DNA from: CAYUTA01 sp964447605
Lineage (GTDB): Bacteria; Bacillota; Clostridia; Christensenellales; CAG-138
Length of the DNA stretch: 64,000 nucleotides
Reading direction: 5' to 3'
NCBI GenBank assembly: GCA_964447605.1
Contig: CAYUTA010000006.1
Span: 1-64,000 of the forward strand
The notes below the pieces were generated by a model, which worked only from the letters and a program-made list of their open reading frames with translations, made no database searches and was not told the origin of the DNA. How positions within the stretch are numbered: the stretch's first letter is position 1; each line of letters opens with the position of its first letter. The translations under genes and the position numbers were made by a program. Shown here piece after piece: positions 43,077-51,762 of the stretch.

Positions 43077-43768
43077 GCCTGTCTCCAGTTCCAGATATAG
43101 TATGGCGCCTCGTCGCCGGTATTGAACAGCAGGTCAAGCACCGATACGCCGTGCTCAAACGCGCCGTTATGCCGCTGCGGATAGGCCGGGTATCCGCCGT
43201 AATCCTTCCAGACAAGCTCGATACCGGCCCGCTCATAATCCCCAGCCTGAATATAATCCCTGGCCGCGGGGCCGCTGACGTACCGCGTCGCGCCCGCCGC
43301 TTGCAGCATGGAGAGCAGCTTTTCGTGCTTTGCGCCGTGGGTTGCAAAGTCGCGGCTGTCGGCAAATTTTGTGGAGATGCCGAGGTAATCCAGGCTGATG
43401 CGCTCGATGAGATACCGGTTCAGCTCAAAAAGATAGTCCCACCTGCGCGCAAGGTACACATGCTCGAGAAATGCCCGGTATTTTTCAAAGTACGGCGCGC
43501 GGCGGTAGCTTGCCAGGAGCATATCGTAATGCTTCTTCTGCCAGGACCTGTCCGTCATGCGCACGTCCAGAATCAGCCGGTGCTCGTCGGTCCCCACCGG
43601 GATGGTCAGCCATTTTACGCCGCCCTCGGTCACGATGCGGTTGCGGTTGCGCCAGTCGTTTTTGGTGTACTGCAAATCGTCGTGGAAAATGAACAGCTCC
43701 ACGTCGTGAATGATATCAAAATACCCCTTCCACGGGATATAGTTGCTCTGCAGCACCGCGACGTTCAT
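43073..43768 (-). CDS. WbqC-family protein
   Basis: A 231-residue protein of the WbqC family, common in polysaccharide clusters. The N-terminus AVLQSNYIPWKGYFD and the segment DLQYTKNDWRNRN are typical. Its chemistry is not firmly established; relatives are thought to take part in making or attaching unusual sugar substituents. GGAGG precedes ATG 43768. It is the first gene of the minus-strand envelope operon running to about 35.1 kb. Confidence 0.85.
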   Translation of the reverse strand: MNVAVLQSNYIPWKGYFDIIHDVELFIFHDDLQYTKNDWRNRNRIVTEGGVKWLTIPVGTDEHRLILDVRMTDRSWQKKHYDMLLASYRRAPYFEKYRAFLEHVYLARRWDYLFELNRYLIERISLDYLGISTKFADSRDFATHGAKHEKLLSMLQAAGATRYVSGPAARDYIQAGDYERAGIELVWKDYGGYPAYPQRHNGAFEHGVSVLDLLFNTGDEAPYYIWNWRQA

Positions 43769-43876
43769 ACCAGCGCCTCCCGGGCGGCATGCGCTTTCCG
43801 CCCATAAGAATTTATCCTATTATACATGATAAGGCGGATGTTTGCAATTTTGCGTTTCCATGCTATCATAATCGTT

Positions 43877-45400
43877 ATGGAACGCGCTGCAAACTACCGA
43901 AAAATTGAGATCGATACACGGCATGTCGACGTGCTCGACGGAATCCGCGCGCTGTCGATCGGGTTGATTTTCTGGTTCCACCTCTGGCAGCAGAGTTGGC
44001 TGATGCCTTACTGGCATACGCCGCAGTGGCTCATATCGCTTGGGTTGCCAAGCGTCGTCAGCTTCGATTTTTTGCCCCGCAGCGGCTTTTTGTTTGTGGA
44101 TATGATGCTGCTGATTTCCGCGTTCTGCCTGTTTCTTCCGCATGCCCGCGCCCTTTTTTGCGGCGAACCCGTACCCGCCGCAAAGCAGTTTTACAAAAAA
44201 CGACTTGTCCGCATCGTGCCGCCGTATTACCTGAGCGTATTGCTGATCTTCTCTCTTGTCGCGCTGCCGTCCGGCGCGTATGCAAGCGGCCGGGAAATGC
44301 GCGTCGATTTGCTGTCCACGCTCACTTTTACACAGACCTTTGTACCGGGCGTTCTGCTTTCCACCAAGCTCAACGGCGTGCTTTGGACGGCTGCCATTGA
44401 GATGCAATTCTATCTGCTGTTCCCGCTGCTGGCAAGCTGCTTCCGCAAGCAGCCAGCGATCACCTATGTCGGTATGGTCGCCGTCTCGATGGCGTATCTG
44501 CACCTGTTTGCGCTTGGCGACCCGGACAAGCTGCGCGTGACGCTCAACCAGCTCCCAGGTTTTTTCGGCGTTTTTGCCAACGGCATGCTCGCTGCATACG
44601 GGTTCGTCTGGCTTTCCACGCGAACGGGCCGCAAAAAATGGATCGCCGCGCTGTCCACGGCGGTTGCCCTTTTTTGCCTGTATTGGATTTCATGCATGCA
44701 GAAGGTCGCGCCCGCCGTCAGCCCCGTGCAGATCTGGCAGGCTTCCAACCGCTATACGCTGTCTCTTGCGTTTGCGCTGCTGGTCTTTTCCTCCGCGCTT
44801 GCGGCGCGGTGGTTCCGTTTTTTACTGAGCAACCGCGTGATGGCGTTTTTTGCCGCCATATCCTATAACGTATACATCTGGCATCAATGGCTGGCCGTTC
44901 AGCTCAAGCAGTGGCGCATCCCCTATTGGGCGGGCGAACAGGCGCCCAACTTCACCGGCGACAAGGCCTGGCAATGGACGTACACGCTCGTTGTCATCGG
45001 CGCGACGCTTCTCACGGCCACGCTTTTAACCCATCTGTTTGAGCGCCCGGTTGCCCGCCGCCTGCTCGCGCTCAGGCGGCCTGCTCTCTTTGATAAGCGG
45101 ACGGTACAAGAAGCTTCCGCTGCGATGGAAGAAAGGAACTCCGGCATGCACCACGAATTCATCCCCGAGGGCGTTTGCTCGAAAAAAATCACGTTCGACC
45201 TGACCGATGACGGCAAGCTTTCCAACGTTGCGTTTATCGGCGGCTGCGACGGTAATCTCAAAACCATCGGCAAGTTGGTTGAGGGCAAAGACGCCGAACA
45301 GATTGCGGCCATGCTCAAAGGCACCTCCTGCGACGGCGGCGACACCTCCTGCGCCGACCAGTTTGCGCGGGCGATTGAGGAGGCCGCCTCGCAAAAATAG
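43877..45400 (+). CDS. Acyltransferase-3 membrane protein fused to a TSCPD domain
   Basis: A 507-residue open frame. Residues 1-400 are an OafA/YrhL-type acyltransferase with about ten helices, beginning HVDVLDGIRALSIG. Residues 424-507, from MHHEFIPEGVCSKK, match the small TSCPD family with its GTSCDGGDTSCADQ signature. TSCPD proteins are normally free proteins of about 80 residues. There is no stop between the two, and an AAAGGA ribosome site precedes the internal ATG at 45146, so the C-terminal part may also be made alone. The first start is uncertain; ATG 43877 lacks a clear ribosome site and lies 8 bases after a -10-like TATCAT. Confidence 0.75.
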   Translation: MERAANYRKIEIDTRHVDVLDGIRALSIGLIFWFHLWQQSWLMPYWHTPQWLISLGLPSVVSFDFLPRSGFLFVDMMLLISAFCLFLPHARALFCGEPVPAAKQFYKKRLVRIVPPYYLSVLLIFSLVALPSGAYASGREMRVDLLSTLTFTQTFVPGVLLSTKLNGVLWTAAIEMQFYLLFPLLASCFRKQPAITYVGMVAVSMAYLHLFALGDPDKLRVTLNQLPGFFGVFANGMLAAYGFVWLSTRTGRKKWIAALSTAVALFCLYWISCMQKVAPAVSPVQIWQASNRYTLSLAFALLVFSSALAARWFRFLLSNRVMAFFAAISYNVYIWHQWLAVQLKQWRIPYWAGEQAPNFTGDKAWQWTYTLVVIGATLLTATLLTHLFERPVARRLLALRRPALFDKRTVQEASAAMEERNSGMHHEFIPEGVCSKKITFDLTDDGKLSNVAFIGGCDGNLKTIGKLVEGKDAEQIAAMLKGTSCDGGDTSCADQFARAIEEAASQK

Positions 45401-45672
45401 CGGCGGACGGCCCAACGCTCAATGTCCTTTGCAATTCATACCCCATCACGGCCTTACGGCGGATGCGCGGGACTGCGTTGGAAAATAACGTTTTTGATTT
45501 TTATACATTTGGTCATTTGTTTGAAAACGGCATGCGCCGCCTTTCCATTTTTTGTTTGCTTCCAAATCTGTTTTTCGTTTCCAAAGTTGTTTCAATTCCG
45601 TAAACACGAACGTTCGTTTGCTAATTTTTGTGTCGATTCATGTTAGGTTTGAGCGCAAGGAGGTGTTGCTTC
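45401..45672. promoter_or_regulatory. Intergenic region with a 12-bp palindrome
   Basis: A/T-richer gap before the NlpC/P60 gene. It has the perfect palindrome ACGAACGTTCGT at 45606-45617, about 55 bases before the start codon, which could be an operator. No gene is seen in it. Confidence 0.35.
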
Positions 45673-46554
45673 ATGCGACCAAGCTGGAAACGAACAACGA
45701 TTCTGCTCGTCTGCCTCTGCGCGGTGCTCCTGTTGCCCGCGCTCGCGTCGGCGGCCGGACAGAGCGGCACGATCACGGGCAACAAGGTCAATCTTCGGAC
45801 CGGTCCGGGCACGCAGTACAGCCGCATCGCCTATCTATATAAAGGCGATCCGGTTGCCGTTACGGGCGGCAAGAACGGCTGGTATGCCGTCAGCAGCAAC
45901 GGCGCGGAGGGCTATGTCCATTCCGACTACGTACAGGTGCGCGCGGCGGGCGGCTCCGGCAGCACGGCGGGTTCGCCGGACAGCAGCGTGATGAAGCGCG
46001 GCAGCACGGGCGGCAATGTCAGGCAGCTGCAGGGCAACCTGATTATGCTCGGCTATCTCAACAGCCGCGCAGACGGCTTCTTTGGCGGCGGAACCGAAGC
46101 GGCCGTAAAAAAATATCAGTCCCGCAACGGCCTGTCTGCCGACGGCGTCGCCGGCAAAGCGACCGTCAGCGCCGTGGGCGGCGAGGTGCTGCGCATCCTC
46201 AATACCGTGAATGCAGCAAAGAAACACCTTGGTCTTGCCTATGCTTACGGCGGCTCCAGCCCCTCGACCGGATTCGACTGCTCCGGTTTGACGCAGTATG
46301 CGTTTGCCAAAGCCGGCATGTCCATCCCGCGGGTCAGCTATGAGCAGGCGGCGGCGGGCATCTCCGTGCCGCGTTCGCAGCTACGCACAGGCGACCTGGT
46401 GGCGTTCAACAGCCCGGTCTCTCACGTGGGTATCTATGTCGGCAACGGCAAGTTCATCCACTCGCCGAAGCCCGGCGACGTGGTCAAGCTGACCAATTTA
46501 TCCGCCATGAACCTCACGGCCATCCGCCGGTTTACCGGAAAGCTGGCGTCATAA
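45673..46554 (+). CDS. Secreted NlpC/P60 peptidoglycan hydrolase
   Basis: A 293-residue exported hydrolase. Signal peptide at 1-27 (LLVCLCAVLLLPALASAA), SH3 type-3 domain at about 30-95 (GNKVNLRTGPG), a peptidoglycan-binding-1 domain at about 112-165 (VRQLQGNLIMLGYL) and a C-terminal NlpC/P60 domain with the catalytic Cys in GFDCSGLTQYAF, a His in VSHVGIYVG, and HS further on. It cleaves peptide stems in peptidoglycan. AAGGAGG precedes ATG 45673. It has its own transcription unit and a terminator-like hairpin after it. Confidence 0.93.
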   Translation: MRPSWKRTTILLVCLCAVLLLPALASAAGQSGTITGNKVNLRTGPGTQYSRIAYLYKGDPVAVTGGKNGWYAVSSNGAEGYVHSDYVQVRAAGGSGSTAGSPDSSVMKRGSTGGNVRQLQGNLIMLGYLNSRADGFFGGGTEAAVKKYQSRNGLSADGVAGKATVSAVGGEVLRILNTVNAAKKHLGLAYAYGGSSPSTGFDCSGLTQYAFAKAGMSIPRVSYEQAAAGISVPRSQLRTGDLVAFNSPVSHVGIYVGNGKFIHSPKPGDVVKLTNLSAMNLTAIRRFTGKLAS

Positions 46555-46649
46555 GCCGGCGGCAGGCCGCAACAAACGTTGTTTTTGGCGGGCATGCTGC
46601 TCGCTCGCCCTCGCGCCCATGCGCTCCCGGGCGGCGAACCGCCAAAGGT

Positions 46650-46698
46650 GTGGGCGGCGGACGCGCCAGCCGCCGCTGCCCACGATTGATATTTTTTT
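46650..46698 (+). terminator. Terminator-like hairpin after the NlpC/P60 gene
   Basis: GTGGGC (46650-46655) and GGCGG pair with CCGCC and GCCCAC (to 46683) with a 3-base bulge. A run of seven T residues follows at 46692-46698, 8 bases after the stem. Confidence 0.5.
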
Positions 46699-46948
46699 CC
46701 GAAATATAAGAGCGTATTTCATTGAAGCTGCTTTGGTAATCCTGGCCGGACTGCGCCGCCCTGCGTGCATACCGCCGGTTCCGGCAGGCTCCCCCCATAT
46801 CTTCGCCCGACCGCGTCTTCGGGGAACGCGTAAATCCACCGCAGCCTGTGAAGAAACCGCTCCCCTGCCGCATTGGTATATTTTTGCAAAGAACCATTTC
46901 CATAATAAGAAAATTCTGAAAACAATCCGCAAAGGCGGTCAGCTTTGC

Positions 46949-46977
46949 TTGTCAGCGCATATATATTTTGGTATCAT
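46949..46977 (+). promoter_or_regulatory. Promoter of the ftsW-murA-ftsQ cluster
   Basis: TTGTCA (46949-46954), 17 bases, TATCAT (46972-46977), 54 bases before the ftsW start. Confidence 0.55.
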
Positions 46978-47031
46978 ACAAGCTGCCTGAAATGGGGGGC
47001 TTGACTTTAACGGCTAAGAAACGGAGCGTCA

Positions 47032-48159
47032 ATGGCGGGTCGCGCACGGATGAAAAACAAAATAATGCGCGGTCATCTGGACTGGCCGATCCTCGTAGCG
47101 ATTGCCCTGCTGTGCGCATTCGGTCTGGTTATGGTGTTTTCCGCCAGCTATTATTATGCGCAGAACACCGCGTCGGTAGGAAACGACGGTTACTATTATA
47201 TCCGCAAGCAGGCCGTGTACCTGATCATCGGCTTCCCGATGATGATCCTGATCTCGCTGATGAACTACAAAAAGCTGGAGCAGTTCAAGGTTGTCGCCAT
47301 ACTCGTGTCCATTGCGCTGCTGGTCGCGGTGCTGATTTTTGGGCAGGAGACCAACGGCGCAAAGCGCTGGATCGTGATTGGCGGTCAAAGCGTCCAGCCG
47401 TCCGAGATCGCAAAATTCGGCATGATGCTTTACATGTGCTCGTTTATGAGCAAGAAGCATGCCGTTATGCGCAGCTTTTCCAAGGGCATGCTGCCGATGC
47501 TTCTGGTCATCGGCGTGATTTGCGGCCTGGTCATGCTCCAGCCCAACATGTCCATGGCCGTTATCATGGGCCTGATGGGCTATGCGTTGCTGTTCGTCGG
47601 CGGCTGCGACACCAAGCAGATGCTGTTGCTGGCCGTTGCGCTGGTGGCCATGTTCGGTTTGCTTGCCGTGATCGAGCCTTACCGCATGGCGCGTTTGACT
47701 TCGTTTACCAACCCGTGGGCGGATCCGCTTGGCGACGGATACCAGCTCATCCAGTCCTACTATGCGCTCGGGGCAGGCGGCCTGTTCGGCGTGGGACTCA
47801 ACAACAGCAAGCAAAAGCTGCTGTACATGACCTACGGCGAGTCGGACTTTATCTTTGCCATCGTATGCGAGGAGCTGGGCCTCGTCGGCGGTCTTGCCGT
47901 AATCGCGGCCTACGGTTTCATCATCTACCGCGGCGTCCGCATTGCGCTGCGCTGCCGCGACCGCTTTGGCAGCCTGCTTGCCGCGGGCATCACGGTTGTT
48001 TTCGGCGTGCAGGTGTTTGTTAACATCGGCGTTTGCACGGGCCTGTTGCCTACGACCGGCCAGGCGCTTCCGTTCATCAGCGCAGGCGGATCGTCCATGA
48101 TGATCTTCCTTGCCGCCATGGGCGTGCTGCTGAGCATATCGCGCACGACCAACACCTGA
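47032..48159 (+). CDS. ftsW: SEDS peptidoglycan glycosyltransferase FtsW
   Basis: A 375-residue SEDS protein with about ten helices that polymerises lipid II with a class B PBP. Typical motifs: FGLVMVFSAS in helix 1, GAKRWIVIGGQSVQPSEIAKF (about 109-129), LQPNMSMA, and the C-terminal LPTTGQALPFISAGGSS. A GGAG ribosome site precedes ATG 47032. It is followed by murA and ftsQ, so FtsW (division) fits better than RodA or SpoVE, though the three are close. Confidence 0.9.
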   Translation: MAGRARMKNKIMRGHLDWPILVAIALLCAFGLVMVFSASYYYAQNTASVGNDGYYYIRKQAVYLIIGFPMMILISLMNYKKLEQFKVVAILVSIALLVAVLIFGQETNGAKRWIVIGGQSVQPSEIAKFGMMLYMCSFMSKKHAVMRSFSKGMLPMLLVIGVICGLVMLQPNMSMAVIMGLMGYALLFVGGCDTKQMLLLAVALVAMFGLLAVIEPYRMARLTSFTNPWADPLGDGYQLIQSYYALGAGGLFGVGLNNSKQKLLYMTYGESDFIFAIVCEELGLVGGLAVIAAYGFIIYRGVRIALRCRDRFGSLLAAGITVVFGVQVFVNIGVCTGLLPTTGQALPFISAGGSSMMIFLAAMGVLLSISRTTNT

Positions 48160-48290
48160 AGCCGCGTTTTTGCGGTGTGTGCGCGCCCATAATTCCGCCT
48201 CAGGGGGCGCTTTGGCGCAATGCGCCGAAATTTGCCGGAACATTCCGATGCGGGGACGCATACAATGCTATGTGCGTTGGAGGTGTTCTG

Positions 48291-49550
48291 TTGGCAAAGC
48301 TCATTGTTACGGGCGGAGTCCCGCTATCCGGCAGTTGCCGTGTTAGCGGGGCAAAAAATGCCGTACTGCCAATTCTGGCCGCATGCGTATTGACCAGGCG
48401 GCCGGTGCGGCTCAACGATTGCCCGCAGTTGACGGACGTCGACAACATGGCGGACATTTTACGTACGTTGGGGTGCAGGGTGGAGCGCTGCGGTACATCG
48501 CTCCAGGTAGACGCGCGCGATGCTTCCAGCTATGAGCTGCCGGAGCATTTAAGCAAGGAGCTGCGCTCGTCGATTTTTCTGCTTGGCCCGGTGCTCAGCC
48601 GGTTCGGGCACGCGGTGGTCACCTATCCCGGCGGATGCGAAATCGGCAACCGCCCCATCGACCTGCACCTGCGCGGCTTGCAGCAGCTTGGCGTGCAGAT
48701 CCGCGAGGAGGGCGGCCGCATTCACTGCGACGGACGCAGGCTGACCGCAGCGGATATCCATCTGGACTATCCGAGCGTAGGCGCCACGGAAAACATCATG
48801 ATGGCGGCCGTCGCGGCGCAGGGCGAGACGATCATCCGCAACGCGGCGCGCGAGCCGGAGATTGTTGACCTGCAGAATTTTTTAAACGCCGCGGGCTTTT
48901 ATGTGCTCGGTGCAGGCACATCGACGGTGGTGGTCCAGGGCGGCTGCGCGCCGCGCGAGGTGGATTATACGGTTATGCCGGACCGCATCGTGGCGGGAAC
49001 ACTGCTGGTCGCGGGCGCAATTACCGGTGGAAGAATTACGGTGGAAAACGCGGTTGCCGACGATATGGCAGGCATCCTTGCCAAGCTGACGGAGTGTGGT
49101 TGCGGGCTGGAGATTCATCAAAGGACGATTTCGCTGGCTGCGTCCGAACGTGTGCGTGAGATCAAGCTGGTTGAGACGCTGCCGCATCCGGGTTTTCCAA
49201 CCGATATGCAGGCGCAGATTTTTGCCCTGTGCACCGTATCGGACGGAACCAGCGTGATCGTTGAAAACGTGTTTGAAAACCGCTTCAAACACGCGCAGGA
49301 GCTGACGCGCATGGGCGCGAGCAGCACCGTCAAGGGCCGAACGGCGGTCATCCGCGGCGTGCCGCGGCTTCGTGGCGCGGCCGTAATGGCGCACGACCTG
49401 CGCGGCGGGGCGGCCATGGTGCTGGCCGGGCTCAACGCAGAGGGAGTGACCACTGTGGAAAACTGCAGGCATATTGACCGCGGTTACGAGCGGCTCGAGC
49501 ATATGCTCGGCGCGCTGGGTGCGCGCATTACACGAGAGGAATCGACGTAA
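48291..49550 (+). CDS. murA: UDP-GlcNAc 1-carboxyvinyltransferase
   Basis: A 419-residue MurA, first committed step of peptidoglycan synthesis (transfer of enolpyruvate to UDP-GlcNAc). The N-terminal SGAKNAVLPILAA holds the conserved Lys-Asn pair; the active-site loop YPGGCEIGNRP keeps Cys117, the fosfomycin target. TTG at 48291 is chosen as start because GGAGG lies 7 bases upstream and no internal ATG fits. It follows ftsW by 131 bases and precedes ftsQ by 10. Confidence 0.95.
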   Translation: MAKLIVTGGVPLSGSCRVSGAKNAVLPILAACVLTRRPVRLNDCPQLTDVDNMADILRTLGCRVERCGTSLQVDARDASSYELPEHLSKELRSSIFLLGPVLSRFGHAVVTYPGGCEIGNRPIDLHLRGLQQLGVQIREEGGRIHCDGRRLTAADIHLDYPSVGATENIMMAAVAAQGETIIRNAAREPEIVDLQNFLNAAGFYVLGAGTSTVVVQGGCAPREVDYTVMPDRIVAGTLLVAGAITGGRITVENAVADDMAGILAKLTECGCGLEIHQRTISLAASERVREIKLVETLPHPGFPTDMQAQIFALCTVSDGTSVIVENVFENRFKHAQELTRMGASSTVKGRTAVIRGVPRLRGAAVMAHDLRGGAAMVLAGLNAEGVTTVENCRHIDRGYERLEHMLGALGARITREEST

Positions 49551-49560
49551 CGGACGAAAT

Positions 49561-51498
49561 ATGGCACGAGGCGGACGCAAAAAAACGGCCGAGCCGTCAT
49601 TATTCAAAAAAGGTGAGCCCAAGGATAAAAAATCCTTCTGGTCGCACTTTTTTGAACCTGTGCCCGAGGATGAGGACGAGGAGGAATTCTTCCTCAACGC
49701 GTTCGACGGCGGGCCGGATACTGCCGGCGCGCTTCCTTATGACGACGGCGCACCTCTTTATCCGGCCCATGTCACACAAGAAGACGCCGCCCGTTCGACG
49801 CGCCGGGATGCCATGCGCGTTGCCGCCGATGCTCCATATGCGGCGGCAGCAGGTTCCGAAGAATCCGGCGTATACCGGCATGAATCTGCTCCCCCCGTCA
49901 TGCAGGGCGCATCCTATATTCCTTTGGGCACGCCATATGCCCCGGACAACCCCTATGCCCCGCCCGGCATGTCGCAGACGCCGGGCGCCCCCTATGTTCC
50001 GCTCGGCACGCCATATGCCCCGGACAACCCCTATGCCCCGCTCGGCACGCCGCAGACGCCGGGCGCCCCCTATGTTCCGCTCGGCACGCCATATACACCG
50101 GACAACCCCTATGTTCCGCCCGGCACGCCATATGCCCCGGACAACCCCTATGCCCCGCTCGGCACGCCATATGCCCCGGACAACCCCTATGTTCTGCCCG
50201 GCGCGCCATATGCACCGGACAACACCCCCTATGCTCCGCCCGGCACGCCGCAGGCGGCGGGAGAACCGTATATGCCGGTGCCGCCGTATGCGGGCGATTC
50301 CTCCGGATACGGCGGCGCTTTGCCCGAGGAAGAATCGGAGGATATCCACCTGTTCGATGAGGTGGAGGACGCCGATAACGTCCGTTCATCTGAGCGCGGG
50401 CAGACGACGCGTCTGTTCCGCACGGGAACGGGCGCAACCACGCGTATTCATATCAACGAAACCGAGGACGCCATCCGCATGGAGGAGGCGGCCAAAAGGT
50501 CGCGCGCCCGCGAAGCCAAGAAGCGGCACGAGGCGGCAATGGAGCGCCGGAATAAGCGTAAAAAGCGCAACACCATCCTGCGCAAGCTGTTTGCCAACGT
50601 GGCGTTTGTGCTGTTTTTTATCGTAGCGGTCATCGTTGCGCTATACTATGGCTTTCTGCTTTCTGATATCATCGTGCTTGGCAACGATACGTACTCGTCG
50701 GAGTACATCGTTCAGCTTTCCGGGCTCGAGCTCGGAAAGCACATGCTGTTTTGCGATCTGGACGGGGCGGCGGACAACGTCCGGCAGGACCCCTATCTGC
50801 AGGTTGAACAGGTCAACTATATTTTCCCGAGCCGTATCCGCATCATAGTCAGCGAACGCAAGGAGGTTGCGGGCATCATCGGCCTCGACTACAATGTGAT
50901 CATCGACGACCAGGGCTACGTGCTCTCCATGAGCGGCGGAACGGATATTTCCTCCCTTCTGCAGGTCACCGGCGTGAGCACCACGGGGTTTCAACTCGGC
51001 CAGCAGCTTGGCGAGGGCAATGACCTCGGTACGGCCACGCTGGTACAGATTATTGAAAAGCTTGAGCAATTTCAGCTGATGGGCTCCGTAAAATCCATCG
51101 ATATGACCACGCCGCTGGCCATTACTTTCACAGCCGGAAACGGCCTGAACGTACACCTTGGACAGGCCGCCGACCTCGACAATAAGCTGAACACGTTTGC
51201 ACGGCTATACCCGCAGTTTGTTGCGCAGAACATCTATGAGGGCACGCTCTATCTTTCCGCCAAAGGCGGCGCAGTCTACTCGCCGCTGGGCGCCGCGGCG
51301 GCGGCGGCCGCAGAAGCGGGCGATGTGCAAGAGCCCGAGGATTTAACAACCGATCCCGATACAACTACGTTGCCTGAAGACGACGATCAGGGCTCCACAT
51401 CCCCGGACGACGGGACGTCTACGCCAACGCCGGCAGAACTGCCCGCAACGCCAACGCCGTACAATCCGGGCGGCTCGTCCGACGAGTTCCATGGGTAA
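49561..51498 (+). CDS. ftsQ: Cell-division protein FtsQ/DivIB with Pro-Tyr repeat domain
   Basis: A 645-residue protein, more than twice the usual DivIB length. Residues 1-115 are charged; about 118-245 are a Pro/Tyr-rich repeat (units such as YAPDNPYAPLGTP); a basic stretch leads to one membrane helix (about 347-367, VAFVLFFIVAVIVALYYGF). Outside are a POTRA domain (ITVL-like IIVLGNDTYSS, then GKHMLF), the FtsQ beta domain and a Thr/Pro/Asp tail. It should join the divisome beside FtsW. The repeat lies on the cytoplasmic side, which is unusual for this family. Confidence 0.85.
   Translation: MARGGRKKTAEPSLFKKGEPKDKKSFWSHFFEPVPEDEDEEEFFLNAFDGGPDTAGALPYDDGAPLYPAHVTQEDAARSTRRDAMRVAADAPYAAAAGSEESGVYRHESAPPVMQGASYIPLGTPYAPDNPYAPPGMSQTPGAPYVPLGTPYAPDNPYAPLGTPQTPGAPYVPLGTPYTPDNPYVPPGTPYAPDNPYAPLGTPYAPDNPYVLPGAPYAPDNTPYAPPGTPQAAGEPYMPVPPYAGDSSGYGGALPEEESEDIHLFDEVEDADNVRSSERGQTTRLFRTGTGATTRIHINETEDAIRMEEAAKRSRAREAKKRHEAAMERRNKRKKRNTILRKLFANVAFVLFFIVAVIVALYYGFLLSDIIVLGNDTYSSEYIVQLSGLELGKHMLFCDLDGAADNVRQDPYLQVEQVNYIFPSRIRIIVSERKEVAGIIGLDYNVIIDDQGYVLSMSGGTDISSLLQVTGVSTTGFQLGQQLGEGNDLGTATLVQIIEKLEQFQLMGSVKSIDMTTPLAITFTAGNGLNVHLGQAADLDNKLNTFARLYPQFVAQNIYEGTLYLSAKGGAVYSPLGAAAAAAAEAGDVQEPEDLTTDPDTTTLPEDDDQGSTSPDDGTSTPTPAELPATPTPYNPGGSSDEFHG
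49918..50275 (+). repeat. Tandem coding repeat in ftsQ
   Basis: About nine imperfect units of 27-42 bases encode variants of YAPDNPYAPLGTP, some extended by QTPGAP. DNA identity between units is high (CCATATGCCCCGGACAACCC recurs), so the array is probably young and can change length. Confidence 0.85.
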
Positions 51499-51604
51499 GG
51501 TCGCAAGCGTATTTGCCAAACCGCAGCCATCCGGCGCATCGCACAACATGAACGCCAAAATTGCCACGATGCTTTTGCTTTCCCTTGTAATTCCGTTTAT
51601 GTAA
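51491..51604 (+). CDS. Possible 37-aa peptide overlapping the ftsQ end
   Basis: ATG 51491 overlaps the last codons of ftsQ and opens a 38-codon frame, MGKVASVFAKPQPS... ending in the hydrophobic TMLLLSLVIPFM. There is only a weak GACGAG upstream and no family match. It might be a small membrane peptide or chance. Confidence 0.2.
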   Translation: MGKVASVFAKPQPSGASHNMNAKIATMLLLSLVIPFM

Positions 51605-51762
51605 GATGTAAGATGTTGCATTCTCTTTCCCTTCGGTGTTATAGGGGGACGCCGAAGGTATCTATTGTTGCAGGCATAGGGCTGCTATGTTCCATTCCAA
51701 TACGTTCGAGTACGACGGCTTTGTTTCCCCTCAACGATTGGCCCCGCCGTTTACCGCGCGCC

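Larger units (their letters stand above)
46555..47031. other. Gap between the NlpC/P60 gene and ftsW
   Basis: Contains a terminator-like hairpin and the ftsW promoter, listed separately. The remaining 300 bases show no gene. Confidence 0.5.

Noticed and set aside
47029..48261. 410-codon frame antisense to ftsW
   Set aside because: Shadow of a typical SEDS protein; no supporting signal.
49918..50275. Possible CRISPR-like repeat array
   Set aside because: The repeats are contiguous, in frame and encode Pro/Tyr units; there are no unique spacers or cas genes.
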